A stretch of 64,000 nt of DNA from assembly GCA_007994965.1 (NCBI GenBank), contig VOPW01000001.1, positions 2,976,001 through 3,040,000 on the forward strand, given 5' to 3'. Positions 49,915 through 61,525 of this stretch are shown here, piece by piece (positions within the stretch are counted from its first letter, which is position 1; each line of letters starts with the position of its first letter). The DNA comes from Piscinibacter aquaticus. GTDB taxonomy: Bacteria > Pseudomonadota > Gammaproteobacteria > Burkholderiales > Burkholderiaceae_C. Both the position numbers and the translations under genes were made by a program. A model generated the notes under the pieces. The model searched no databases. It worked only from the letters and a program-made list of their open reading frames with translations, and was not told the DNA's origin.

Positions 49915-50337
49915 GTGAACCCGATCGCCGCACTCGACCAGCAGAGCCCGCAGCTGCAGCCCTTCCAGCTGCTGCTGATGGGCGTCTTCCTCACCGCCTA
50001 CCTCACCGCCGTGACCGGGCTGCTGCAGCCGCGCGGCCGGCTGCGAGCGGCCGGCGTGGCGCTGCTGGCCGGCGTCGGCATGGGCTTCGCGTTCACGCCC
50101 TGGACGCTGGGCGCCCTGCTCGCGGCCCTGAGCGTCGGCGCGGTGGGCGTGTTCATCGGGGTGAGCTGGCTGCTCAGCCGCGCGCTGGGCGTTCACGAGC
50201 AGACCTCGACGCTGATGCCCGAGGTGGAAGACGACTTCGCGCCCACCGAAATGGACGTGGCGCCGACAGCGCCGCGGTCAGCGCCCCTGGCCGCACCGCG
50301 CTTTGCCGCGCCGACCGCCCCCGCGCCACTGTCCTGA
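49915..50337 (+). CDS. Small membrane protein of unknown function
   Basis: 140 residues from a GTG at 49915. Hydrophobic segments at about residues 17-37 (FQLLLMGVFLTAYLTAVTGL), 45-60 and 64-90 (LLAALSVGAVGVFIGVSWLL) suggest three membrane helices. An acidic then Pro/Ala-rich tail follows (MPEVEDDFAPTEMDVAPTAP). It lies between the ABC importer and the nir operon on the same strand. I do not recognise the family. The Pro/Ala tail has the composition of a flexible cytoplasmic or periplasmic linker. Confidence 0.5.
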   Translation: MNPIAALDQQSPQLQPFQLLLMGVFLTAYLTAVTGLLQPRGRLRAAGVALLAGVGMGFAFTPWTLGALLAALSVGAVGVFIGVSWLLSRALGVHEQTSTLMPEVEDDFAPTEMDVAPTAPRSAPLAAPRFAAPTAPAPLS

Positions 50338-50360
50338 GCCGGCCTGCCGGCCGGCGGCCG

Positions 50361-50376
50361 GTCCGCGCCCGCGGAC
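50361..50376 (+). terminator. Candidate hairpin after the small membrane protein gene
   Basis: GTCCGC-GCCC-GCGGAC forms a perfect six-base stem with a four-base loop 23 nt after the stop, followed by TTGAG but no real T-run. It sits between the small membrane protein gene and the nirS promoter, where a terminator would be expected. Confidence 0.35.
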
Positions 50377-50447
50377 TTGAGCTTCCACAAACTCCGGCGA
50401 CTCTTCCTGCGATCTGATCCGCGCTCCGCGAGGGTGCGCGTTCGGGC

Positions 50448-52263
<1,816 letters not shown>

Positions 52264-52278
52264 CGCGGGAGCCACCCC

Positions 52279-52599
52279 ATGAAGACGCAACTCACGTTCG
52301 CGCTCGGCTTGGCGGTGGCGGCGCTCGGGGCTTCGGCCCCGGCGCAAGCCAACCCGGAGGCCGCGATGGAGAAGGCTGGCTGCCCGGCCTGCCACGCGAA
52401 GGACAAGAAGATGGTCGGGCCCTCCTTCAAGGAGATCGCCGCCAAGTACAAGGGCCAGGACGTGGTGCCCACGCTGATGCAGAAGGTGCGCACCGGCGGC
52501 AAGGGCAGCTTCGGCCCGATCCCGATGGCGCCGAACCCGCCCGAGAAGATCAACGACGCCGATCTCAAGTCGGCCGTCGAGTTCATCCTGAAGAGCTGA
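52279..52599 (+). CDS. nirM: Cytochrome c551/c552-type electron donor (NirM)
   Basis: An intact gene of 106 residues. The signal peptide ends in APAQA at about residue 24. The haem motif CPACH is in EKAGCPACHAKDKKMVGPSF, and the distal methionine is in GPIPMAPNPP. This is the small class I cytochrome that delivers electrons to NirS. Starts 15 nt after nirS. A ribosome-binding site GGGAG precedes it. Confidence 0.92.
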   Translation: MKTQLTFALGLAVAALGASAPAQANPEAAMEKAGCPACHAKDKKMVGPSFKEIAAKYKGQDVVPTLMQKVRTGGKGSFGPIPMAPNPPEKINDADLKSAVEFILKS

Positions 52600-52601
52600 G
52601 C

Positions 52602-52928
52602 ATGGACATGCGACGGCTGTTGATCCTCGGGCTCGCGGCCGTCGCCCTGCCCACGTTTGCTTCGCCCGATGCGGTGCGGGTGCGCGAACTGGTGCGCATG
52701 GTCCGCCAGGACTGCGGCTCCTGCCACGGCATGGCGCTGACCGGCGGGCTGGGCCCGGCGCTCACCCGCGCCGCGCTGGCCGACAAGCCGCTCGATTCGC
52801 TGGAGGCGGTGATCGAACACGGCCGCCCCGGCACGCCGATGCCGCCGTGGCGCTCGATGCTGCGGCCCGGCGAATCACGCTGGATCGCCGAGCGCCTCGT
52901 CGCCGGCTTCCCCGAGGAATCACGATGA
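52602..52928 (+). CDS. nirC: Cytochrome c55X, NirC
   Basis: An intact gene of 108 residues. A signal peptide of about 20 residues is followed by the haem motif CGSCH in RQDCGSCHGMALTGGLGPAL, with a likely distal methionine in PGTPMPPWRSML. NirC is a small monohaem cytochrome of nir clusters, implicated as an alternative electron donor to NirS or in haem d1 maturation. It starts 2 nt after nirM and overlaps nirF by ATGA. Confidence 0.9.
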   Translation: MDMRRLLILGLAAVALPTFASPDAVRVRELVRMVRQDCGSCHGMALTGGLGPALTRAALADKPLDSLEAVIEHGRPGTPMPPWRSMLRPGESRWIAERLVAGFPEESR

Positions 52929-54090
52929 AGCGCCCGGCGCTCACCCTCGGCGCGCTGCTGCTGGCCGGCTGCGCTGCCACCTCCACGTCTCCCAAAGGCA
53001 CCGGCGATCTCGGTGTCGTCATCGAGCGTGCCACCGGCACGGTGGCCATCGTCGACACCAGCGAGCGCCGCGTGCTGGCCGAAGTGCCTGGGCTGGGCGA
53101 TCTCTCGCACGCCTCGGTGGTGTTCTCGCGCGATGGCGGCAGCGCCTTCGTCTTCGGCCGCGACGGCGCGCTCACCCGCGTCAACCTGATCACGCGGCGC
53201 ATCGAGCAGCGCGTGATGCAGGCCGGCAACTCGATCGGCGGCGCGATGTCGCAGGACGGCACGCTGGTCGCCGCGCAGAACTACCAGCCCGGCGGCGTGA
53301 AGGTCTTCGATGCGAAGACGCTCGCCCTCGTCGCCGACATCCCCGCCGAATATGCGCCGGGCCGGCTCGCGCGTGGTCGGCCTGGCCGACCTGCCGGGCC
53401 GGCGCTTCGTCTTCTCGCTGTTCGACGCCGACCGGTGTGGGTGGCCGATGTCCGACCCGACCGCGCCGAAGATCACGAGGTTCGAGAACGTCGGCCACCA
53501 GCCCTACGACGCGCTGGTCACGCCCGACGGTCGCCACTACATCGCCGGGCTGTTCGGCGAAGACGGCTTGGCGCTGATCGACCTGTGGGCCGAAAAGCCG
53601 CAGGTCCGCCGCATCCTCGCCGGCTACGGAAAGGGAGAAGCCGCCTTGCCGGTCTTCAAGATGCCGCACCTGCGCGGCTGGGCGGTGGCCGGACGCCACG
53701 CCTACCTGCCGGCGATCGGCCGCCACGAGGTGCTGGTGGTCGATACCGAGAGCTGGGCCGAGGTGGCGCGCATTCCGGTGGCGGGCCAGCCGGTGTTTGC
53801 GATGGCGCGGCCCGATGGCCGCCGGTGTGGGTCAACTTCGCCGTGCCCGACTACGACCGCGTGCAGGTGATCGATACGCAGATGCGCCGGTGGTGAAGAC
53901 GCTGGAGCCCGGCAAGGCCGTGCTGCACATGGAATTCACGCCGCGCGGCGAGGCGGTGTGGATCAGCTCGCGCGATGCCAATCGCGTCAGCGTGTACGAC
54001 ACGCGCAGCTTCGAGTCGCTGGCCACCTTGCCGCTCGAGGCGCCGAGCGGCGTGTTCTTCACCAGCCGCGCTGCGCGCATGGGGTTCTGA
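52925..54090 (+). CDS. nirF: Haem d1 biosynthesis protein NirF, multiply frameshifted
   Basis: About 388 residues. The lipoprotein signal ends in a lipobox LLLAGCAAT, so it is probably a periplasmic lipoprotein. The d1-propeller-like repeats include GDLGVVIERATGTVAIVDTS, KITRFENVGHQPYDALVTPD, FKMPHLRGWAVAGRHAYLPA and a final APSGVFFTSRAARMGF. Breaks lie near 53370, 53435, 53822 and 53890. NirF is essential for haem d1 formation and acts on a late precursor. It begins inside the nirC stop. Confidence 0.88.
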
Positions 54091-54092
54091 GC

Positions 54093-55082
54093 ATGCAGCG
54101 CCTCGACCTGCTCAACCGCTGGCAGCATGGCTTCCCGCTCGAATCGCGACCCTTCGCGCGCATCGGCGAGGCGCTGGTCGCCAACGAGGCCGAGGTCATC
54201 GCCGGTTTCGAGGCCGCGCGCGCCGATGGCTCGCTCAGCCGCATCGGCGGTGTGTGGGCGGCCGGAGCCGGCGGTGCCGCGCTGCTGGTGGCGATGGCCG
54301 TGCCGGCGCCGCGGCTCGACGCCGTGGCCGGGCAGGTCGATGCGCTGCCCGGCGTGAACCACAACTACGAGCGTGAGCACCACCTCAACCTGTGGTTCGT
54401 GATCACCGGGCCGGACAGCGCCCGCCTCGCGCAGCGGCTCGATGCGCTGGAGCGCGACACCGGGCTGCCCACGCTGCGCCTGCCAATGCAGCGTGTCTAC
54501 CGCATCGACCTCGGCTTCGACCTGCGCGGCATCGGCGGGGCAGCAGGCGCCACGGCGCCGGCCCGCCGCGCCCCGCCGGTGGCCGACACCGATCGGCCGC
54601 TGGCCGCGCTCGTCGAAGCAGGCCTGCCGCTGGTGGCCCGGCCCTATGCCGAGTGGGCCGACGCGCTGGGCCGCGGCGAAGACGAGGTGCTGGCCACGAT
54701 CGGCCGCTGGCTCGACCGCGGCACGCTGCGCCGCTTCGGCGTGGTGGTGCGCCACCACGAGCTGGGTTTCGACCGCAACGCGATGACGGTCTTCGACGTG
54801 CCCGACGACGAGGTCGATGCCTGCGGCGCGGCGCTCGCCGCCCAGCCCGGCGTGACGCTGTGCTACCGCCGCGCCCGCGCCGAAGGCTGGCCCTACAACC
54901 TCTACTGCATGGTGCATGGGCGTGAGCGCGAGGCCGTGCGTGCCGCGATCGACGCCGCTGCCCGGGCCGCCGGCCTGTCGCAGCGGCCTCACGAGCTGCT
55001 GTTCAGCCTGCGCCGCTTCCGCCAGCGCGGCGGCAGCTATTTCCGAACGCCCGCTGACGAGGCCGTGCATGAACACGCCTGA
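54093..55082 (+). CDS. nirDL: Fused NirD-NirL siroheme decarboxylase subunit
   Basis: An intact gene of 329 residues containing two tandem AsnC/Lrp-like units. The first (about residues 1-150) starts MQRLDLLNRWQHGFPLESRP and has NHNYEREHHLNLWFVITGPD. The second (about 165-315) has [20 protein letters not shown] and CYRRARAEGWPYNLYCMVHG. NirD, L, G and H together remove two acetate carboxyls from siroheme to give 12,18-didecarboxysiroheme. Separate nirD and nirL genes occur in Pseudomonas; here they are one polypeptide joined by a Pro/Ala-rich linker. Overlaps nirG by 14 nt. Confidence 0.9.
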   Translation: MQRLDLLNRWQHGFPLESRPFARIGEALVANEAEVIAGFEAARADGSLSRIGGVWAAGAGGAALLVAMAVPAPRLDAVAGQVDALPGVNHNYEREHHLNLWFVITGPDSARLAQRLDALERDTGLPTLRLPMQRVYRIDLGFDLRGIGGAAGATAPARRAPPVADTDRPLAALVEAGLPLVARPYAEWADALGRGEDEVLATIGRWLDRGTLRRFGVVVRHHELGFDRNAMTVFDVPDDEVDACGAALAAQPGVTLCYRRARAEGWPYNLYCMVHGREREAVRAAIDAAARAAGLSQRPHELLFSLRRFRQRGGSYFRTPADEAVHEHA

Positions 55083-55557
55083 AGCGCCCGACCGCATCGA
55101 CCTGCAGCTGATCGACCGGCTGCACGGCGACCTCCCGCTGACCGAGCGGCCCTTCGCCGACATCGGCAACGAGCTCGGCATCGGCGAAGACGAGGTGATC
55201 GAGCGTCTGCGCCACCTGCTCGCGCGCGGCACGCTCACGCGCTTCGGCCCGCTGTTCCAGATCGAGCGCGCCGGCGGGCTGTTCGTGCTCGCCGCGATCG
55301 AGGTGCCGGCCGCCGACTTCGAGCGCATCACCGGCATCGTCAATGCCTTCCCGGAAGTCGCGCACAACTACCGCCGCGAGCACCGGCTGAACATGTGGTT
55401 CGTGGTGGCGGCCGAAACGCGCGACGCGGCCTTCGACGCGCTGTCGCGCATCGAGGCCGCCACCGGCCTGAAGGTGCACGCCTTCCCGAAGGAGCGCGAA
55501 TATTTCGTCGAGCTGCGGCTGCCCGCCGCGGCAGGAGCCGGCCATGGCGCTGTCTGA
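55069..55557 (+). CDS. nirG: Siroheme decarboxylase subunit NirG
   Basis: An intact gene of 162 residues with an AsnC-type helix-turn-helix region (LTERPFADIGNELGIGEDEV) and a C-terminal domain with NYRREHRLNMWFVVAAETRD. This (R/H)EHxLNxWFV motif places it in the NirD/NirG half of the family. It acts with the other Nir subunits to decarboxylate siroheme. The start lies 14 nt inside nirDL, and the end overlaps nirH by 14 nt. Confidence 0.9.
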   Translation: MNTPEAPDRIDLQLIDRLHGDLPLTERPFADIGNELGIGEDEVIERLRHLLARGTLTRFGPLFQIERAGGLFVLAAIEVPAADFERITGIVNAFPEVAHNYRREHRLNMWFVVAAETRDAAFDALSRIEAATGLKVHAFPKEREYFVELRLPAAAGAGHGAV

Positions 55558-56030
55558 GTTCGACCGCGAGCTGATCGCCGCCACGCAGAGCGGCCTGCCG
55601 CTGGTGGCGCGGCCCTACGAGGCGGTGGGCGCGATGCTCGGCGTCAGCGGCGAGCAGGTGCGCGAGCGGCTTTCGCAGATGCTGGCCGAAGGCCTGATCC
55701 GCCGCATCGGCGCCGTGCCCAACCACTACAGGCTCGGCTTCACCGCCAACGGCATGACGGTGTGGGACGTGGCCGACGCGCGTCGACGAACTCGGCGCCA
55801 TGGTGGGCGCCCTGCCCGGCGTCAGCCACTGCTACCGCCGCCCGCGCGAGCTGCCGGTGTGGCCCTACAACCTGTTCGCGATGGTGCACGGCCGTTCGCG
55901 CGACGAGGTCGAGCGCCGGGCGGCGCAGATCCGCGTGCTGCTCGGCGATGCCTGCCGCGGCAGCGACATCCTCTACAGCAGCGCGATCCTGAAGAAGACC
56001 GGGCTGCGTCTGTCGTCATCGGAGAACTGA
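55544..56030 (+). CDS. nirH: Siroheme decarboxylase subunit NirH, frameshifted
   Basis: About 161 residues. The start [20 protein letters not shown] leads into [20 protein letters not shown] and [18 protein letters not shown] break near 55785 leads to [20 protein letters not shown] and the ending LRLSSSEN. The CYRRPRxxPxWPYNLFxMxHG motif is the NirL/NirH type. Followed 1 nt later by nirJ. Confidence 0.88.
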
Positions 56031-56031
56031 C

Positions 56032-57216
56032 ATGTTCCGCGTCTCGCAGTACATGCGCGAACTCGCCCAGGCCGAAGCCTCGGGCACCTACCACACGCCC
56101 GCGCTGCGCGGCGGCGGGACAGCGCCCGGCCCCGTGGTGATCTGGAACCTGATCCGCCGCTGCAACCTCACCTGCAAGCACTGCTATTCGATCTCGGCCG
56201 ACCACGAGTATGCCGGCGAGCTGAGCACGCCCGAGGTGTTCACGGTGATGGACGACCTGAAGGCCTTCCGCGTGCCGGTGCTGATCCTCTCCGGCGGCGA
56301 GCCGCTGATGCGGCACGACATCTTCGAGATCGCCGCGCGCGCGCCAAGGCGATGAAGTTCTACGTCGGCCTGTCGACCAACGGCACGCTGATCGACGCGC
56401 CGATGGCCGACCGCATCGCGGCCATGGGCTTCGACTACGTCGGCATCAGCCTGGACGGCATCGGCGCCACGCACGACAAGTTCCGCCGCCTCGAAGGCGC
56501 GTTCGACAGGAGCCTCGCCGCGATGCGCATGCTGCGCGACCGCGGCGTGAAGGTCGGCATGCGCTACACGATGACGGCGATGAATGCGCACGATCTCGTG
56601 CCCTTGCTGCGCCTGATGCGCGACGAGCAGATCGACAAGTTCTACTTCTCGCACCTGAACTACGCCGGCCGCGGCAACATCCACCGCTCGCGCGATGCGC
56701 AGTTCGAGACCACCCGCAACGCACTCGACGTGCTGTTCGAGGCAGCCTGGAGAGCCGCACAGGCCGGCAGCGAGCAGGATTTCGTCACCGGCAACAACGA
56801 TGCCGACGGCGCTGGCTGCTGCAATGGGTGCGCGAGCGCTTCCCGCGCTGGGAGGCACCGCTGCGCGAGCGGCTCGTGGCCTGGGGCGGCAATGCCTCGG
56901 GCGTGAACGTGGCCAACATCGACAACCTCGGCGTGGTGCACCCCGACACGATGTGGTGGCACCACAGCCTGGGCAGCGTGCGCGAGCGGCCGTTCTCGCA
57001 GATCTGGCTGGACACCTCCGATCCGCTGATGCGCGGGCTGAAGATGAAGCCGCGGCCGGTGGGCGGGCGCTGCGCCCAGTGCGCACACTTCGCCATCTGC
57101 GGCGGCAACACGCGCACGCGGGCGCAGCAGGTCACCGGCGATGCCTGGGCGGCCGATCCCGGCTGCTACCTCAGCGACGAGGAGATCGGCTGGCCGCGAC
57201 GGAGGCCGTCGCATGA
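56032..57216 (+). CDS. nirJ: Haem d1 biosynthesis radical SAM protein NirJ, frameshifted
   Basis: About 394 residues. The radical SAM motif is CNLTCKHC in RRCNLTCKHCYSISADHEYA, followed by LILSGGEPLMRHDIFEI. Breaks near 56345, 56808 and 57195 connect FYVGLSTNGTLIDAPM, the C-terminal cysteine-rich region GRCAQCAHFAICGGNTRTRA (a SPASM-like second cluster site) and the ending DEEIGWPATEAVA. NirJ removes propionate side chains and introduces oxo groups on didecarboxysiroheme. The stop overlaps the nirN start (ATGA). Confidence 0.9.
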
Positions 57217-58799
57217 AGCCCGGCGGACCCTGGTGGCAGTTCGCGCTGGCGGCAGGCATGCTGGCCATCGCTGCCGACATGGCGCGCGCGCAGGCGGGTG
57301 TGCCCGCCGAGCCGGCCGCGCTGTACAGCGAGCACTGCGTAGCCTGCCACGGCGAACAGCGCCTGGGCGGCATGGGCCCGGCGCTGCTGCCCGAGAGCCT
57401 GCAGCGCGTGAAGCCGGCCGAGGCCGGCGCGGTGATCGGCAAAGGCCGCGCCGCGACGCAGATGCCCGGCTTCGCCGACAAGCTCTCGGCCGAGCAGATC
57501 GCCGCGCTGTCGAAGTGGATCTATACGCCGGTGACGCCGGCGCCCACCTGGAACGAGGCGCAGATCCGCGCCTCGCGCACCGAAGTCGACGGCGCCGCGG
57601 CGCTGCCCGCGCGGCCGGTGTGGAAGGCCGACCCGATGAACGTGTTCCTGGTCGTCGAGGGCGGCGACCACCACGTCTCGGTCGTCGATGGCGACCGCTT
57701 CGAGGTGATCCACCGGTTTGCCTCGCGCTTTGCGCTGCACGGCGGGCCGAAGTTCTCGCCCGACGGCCGCTTCGTCTATTTCGGCTCGCGCGACGGCTGG
57801 ATCACCAAGTACGACCTGTGGAACGGGCCGTGGTGGCCGAGGTGCGCGCCGGGCTGAACATGCGCAACGTCGCCGTCTCGGGCGACGGCCAATGGGTGAT
57901 GGCGGCCAACTACCTGCCGCACACGCTGGCGCTGTTCGATGCCGACCTGAAACTGCAGCGTGTGTACGACGCCGCCACGCTCGACGGCAAGACGACATCG
58001 CGCGTCTCGGCCGTGTACGACGCGCAACCCCGCCGCAGTTTCGTCGTCGCGCTGAAGGACATTCCGGAGCTGTGGGAGATCTCCTACGACCCGAAGGCCG
58101 AGCCCATCCACGACGGGCTGGTGCACGACTACAAGATGGGCGAATCGATCGCCAAGCCCGGCTTCCTCGGCGTGCGCCGCACGCCGCTGGACGAACCGCT
58201 GGACGACTTTTTCTTCGACCAGAGCTACCGCCACGTGCTGGGCGCCACGCGGCCGAAGAGCGATGGCAGCCCGAGCGCGCAGGTGGTCAACCTCGACATC
58301 CGCCGCCGCATCGCCGCGCTGCCGCTGGCCGGCATGCCGCATCTCGGCTCGGGCATCACCTTCTCGTGGAACGGCACCACCGTGCTGGCCAGCCCGAACC
58401 TGAAGGACGGCGTGGTGCAGGTGATCGACATGAAGACGGCAGACCGTGAAGAGCATCACCACGCCGGGGCCGGGCTTCTTCATGCGCAGCCACGAGAACT
58501 CGCCCTACGCCTGGGTCGACTCGATGATGAGCCCGAGCGCGAAGGACACGCTGACCATCATCGACAAGCGCACCCTCGCGCCGGTGGCCCAGGTGAAGGA
58601 GCCGGGCCGCACGCTGGCGCACATCGAGTTCACGCGCGACGGCCGCCATGCGCTGGCCAGCGTGTGGGAAGTGGACGGCGCGATCGTCGTCTACGACGCC
58701 GCCACCTTCAAGGAAGTGAAGCGGCTGCCAATGAGCAAGCCAGTCGGCAAGTACAACGTCTACAACAAGATCACGCGCTCCGAGGGCACCTCCCACTGA
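57213..58799 (+). CDS. nirN: Dihydro-haem d1 dehydrogenase NirN, frameshifted
   Basis: About 528 residues. The signal peptide ends near ARAQA. The cytochrome c domain has YSEHCVACHGEQRLGGMGPA, followed by a d1-type propeller: DPMNVFLVVEGGDHHVSVVD and, after a break near 57837, MRNVAVSGDGQWVMAANYLP. A second break near 58448 leads to SITTPGPGFFMRSHENSPYA and the ending YNVYNKITRSEGTSH. It lacks the second NirS active-site histidine motif. NirN oxidises dihydro-haem d1 to haem d1 in the last pathway step and hands it on to NirS. Confidence 0.88.
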
Positions 58800-58845
58800 A
58801 GCGGGGTCGGCCGGCGGCGACAGGCCGCGTCGCCATAATCGCCGG

Positions 58846-60686
58846 ATGCCCGCGGCGCGCCCTCTTCTCCCTCCCCTTCCCTGCGCACGGCGCGGCGTGC
58901 CTGGAACCTGCTGCACATCGATTCGCAGCAGGCGCGGCGGCTGGCCGAACGCGCCATCGCATCTGCCACCAGCGACCAGGACCCGGCCGCCGAAGGCTGG
59001 GCGCGCATCGCGCTGGGCTACCACCTGCTCTACTTCGGCACCGTCGCCGAGGCCTCGCGCGAGCTGCAGCGCGCGCTGCGCTGCTTCGACCGCGCCAGCG
59101 ACCGGGCCGGACAGCTGCTGGCGAGCGCCGCACTGTCGCGCGCAATGTGGCGGGCGGGCCGCGTGCGCGAGGCGCTCGATGCGGTGCTGCCGCTGCGCGA
59201 GGAAGGCGTGCGCGTGCTGCGCCACGAGCAGCGCGGCGTGCTGCTCAACACCATCGCCGGCTGCTACTCGGCGCTGGGCGATTCGTCGCAGGCCTTCGCG
59301 CACATGTTCGAGGCGCTGCGCGATGCCGGCCCGAAACGCGGCCATGGCTTCGACACCGTGCTGCATTGCAACCTCTCGCACGAGCTGCTGCAGATCGGCG
59401 ACTACGACCACGCGCTGCAGCACGTCGACCAGGGGCTGGCCGGCTGCGCGCGGCTGAAGAATGCGCGGCTGCTCGGCATCCTGCTGATCAACCGCGTGCT
59501 GTGCCTGACCGAGCTCGGCCGCGCCAGCGAGGCGATGCCCGACGTGGCCGCCGTGCTGGCGATGCCCACCGATGCCAGCGGCCGCGGCAGCATCGAGCCG
59601 GCCTTCGAGACCATGGCCATCGCCGCGCTGCGCGCCGGCGACATGGCGCTCGGCGGCGAGCTGGTCGAGCGTGCGCTGGCCGGTGGCGCCACGCCCATCC
59701 CCGACGAACGCGTGGAACGCGTGACTGCCGCGGCGCTGCTTTCGCTGCGGCGCGGCGATGCCGCCGGCGCCGTGCGCACCCTGCGCGCGGCGAATACCGA
59801 GGCCGCCCGCGACGATGTCGAGGGGCTGTCGGTGCGCATCCGCGCGCAGTTCTTCAACGTGCTCAGCGAAGCCCACGAAGCCGCCGGCGATGCCGCCGCC
59901 GCGCTGGCCGCACTGCGCCAGGCGCAGCGCCCGGCCCGCGCGCAGTCGCAGCTGGCCTCGCGGGCGCGCTACCAGGCCGCGGCGCTGCAGACCGAGCTGC
60001 TGCGGCTGCAGCACCGCCTCGATGAGAACGACGCACGTCGCCGCCGCACCGAGCGCGCCCGTGCCGAACTGGCCGCGATCAACGCGCAGCTGTCGCGCAA
60101 GATCGAGGAAGTGCAGTCGCTGCAGGAGGCGCTGCGCCAGCAGGCGGTGCGAGATGCGCTGACCGGCCTGTACAACCGCCGCCACCTCGGCGAGACGCTG
60201 CCGGCGCTGGTTGCGCTGGCGCGCCGCGAGGATGCGCCGCTGTCGCTGGTGATCATCGACCTCGACCATTTCAAGCGCGTCAACGACGTGCACGGCCACG
60301 CCGCCGGCGACCGCCTGCTCGCCGCCTTCGGCCAGCTGCTGTCGCAGCAGGTGCGGCGCAGCGACGTGGCCTGCCGCTACGGCGGCGAGGAGTTCTGCCT
60401 GCTGATGCCGCGCACCGCGGCCGATGCCGCGCGGCGCAAGGTGCAGCAGCTGCTGCGCCGCTGGCGCGCGATGCGCTTCGAGCTCGACGACGACGAGGTG
60501 CTCGAGGGCCTGAGCTTCTCCGCCGGCGTGGCCGACACGCTGCACGCGCCGGCCTCGCCCGATGCGCTGCTCAAGGCCGCCGACGATGAATTGCTCGCGG
60601 CCAAGCGCGAAGGGCGCAACCGCGTGATCGTGGCGCTCAGGCCGGACAGCTCTGCCACTGCCGGCTGTAGGCCGATGCGGGCTTGA
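58846..60686 (+). CDS. Diguanylate cyclase (GGDEF) with N-terminal TPR-like helical repeats, frameshifted near the start
   Basis: About 610 residues. The main frame (from 59145 upstream to about 58890) has no start of its own. The ATG at 58846 enters it after a one-base shift near 58890, giving an N-terminus leading to WNLLHIDSQQARRLAERAI. About 370 residues of paired helices resemble tetratricopeptide repeats (ALGDSSQAFAHMFEALRDAG). A coiled coil (RAELAAINAQLSRKIEEVQ) leads to the GGDEF domain: LTGLYNRRHLGETLPA, the signature RYGGEEFCLLMP, and an inhibitory-site RRSD five residues before it. It makes cyclic di-GMP in the cytoplasm. No membrane segment. Follows nirN by 46 nt. Confidence 0.87.
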
Positions 60687-61392
60687 CGATCGTCGTGGCG
60701 CCGGCCGCCGCCTCGCGCGCGCGCCGGCCCAGTTCCATCTCGAGCTTGAAGGCGTATTTCTCGAAGAACTCGGCGAACTTCTCGCCGCCGCGCGTGCCCA
60801 CCGCATGCAACTGGTCGCGCTGCGCGTCCCATTCCAGCAGCACCGCCGCCAGCGGCTGCGGCGCCGGGCCGGACATCACGGCCGCGCCGCGCGCCGGGTC
60901 GTAGCGGGAGTTGTCGCCGCAGCAGTGGATCACCTGCGCCGGCTCGCTGCCGGTGCCCCTGCGCACGCCGATGAAGCTCAGCGCCGGCGTCGGGTACATC
61001 AGCTTGTGGGCGCAGATGGCGGAGAAGGCCACCAGGTTGCGCTTCGGCCCGACACCGGCCGGTGCGGCGTAGCGCTGCTTCGCCTCGGTGAGCAGTTCCA
61101 CGTCGCGCACCTCGTCGTCCGTTGCGATCAGGAAGACCGGCGAGGCCGCGAACGGGTAGTTGAACAGCAGCGTCTCGCCCGGCTTCAGCGCCCGGGCCGA
61201 GATGGGCTTGCCGAACGGGTCGACGAGCAGCGAGCGCGGGTGGCTCTGGCGGACATCGCCGGCCACCGCCGGCAAAAGGCCGCTGGCGGCCCACGCGCCG
61301 GCCACGCAGGCCGCCTGCTGCATCAGCGTGCGCCGGCCGGCATCGGTCTCTTCGTCAGGAGTGACGGTCTTGGGTACCAATTCATGCGCCAT
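60637..61392 (-). CDS. Rieske-type iron-sulfur protein with an altered cluster ligand
   Basis: An intact gene of 251 residues starting MAHELVPKTVTPDEETDAGR. A twin-arginine-like GRRTLMQQAACVAGAWAASG suggests Tat export or an N-terminal anchor. The first Rieske box is ICAHKLMYPTP (C-x-H). The second is VIHCCGDNSRYDPARGAAVM, where C-x-x-H is expected but asparagine (AAC) replaces histidine (CAC). The conserved SGPAPQPLAAVLLEWD follows. Similar proteins act as electron-transfer subunits in membrane complexes. If the Asn is real, the cluster may be incomplete or altered. The C-terminus overlaps the convergent diguanylate cyclase gene by 50 nt. Confidence 0.75.
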   Translation of the reverse strand: MAHELVPKTVTPDEETDAGRRTLMQQAACVAGAWAASGLLPAVAGDVRQSHPRSLLVDPFGKPISARALKPGETLLFNYPFAASPVFLIATDDEVRDVELLTEAKQRYAAPAGVGPKRNLVAFSAICAHKLMYPTPALSFIGVRRGTGSEPAQVIHCCGDNSRYDPARGAAVMSGPAPQPLAAVLLEWDAQRDQLHAVGTRGGEKFAEFFEKYAFKLEMELGRRAREAAAGATTIVKPASAYSRQWQSCPA

Positions 61393-61525
61393 GCCCGCCA
61401 AGCTAGCGCAGCTGGGCCGCCGTTGCAATCGAGGCTTGCGCCAGCGCAAACGCAGCCGACTCGGCAGCGTCAAGTCATGGGGATCGAAGCCGATCAGCCA
61501 CGCACACCGATTGCCGAGACGCTTC

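Noticed and set aside
57213..58799. A second nirS (cytochrome cd1 nitrite reductase)
   Set aside because: It has a c-haem and a d1-type propeller but lacks the HPEPRVA and HDGGFD active-site motifs and ends differently; position at the end of the operon fits NirN.
56828..60025. Very long forward open frame (1065 codons) spanning nirJ, nirN and the cyclase
   Set aside because: Real protein only in its first 120 codons (end of NirJ). The remainder, apart from the middle of NirN, is out-of-frame Arg/Ala-rich sequence produced by frame breaks.
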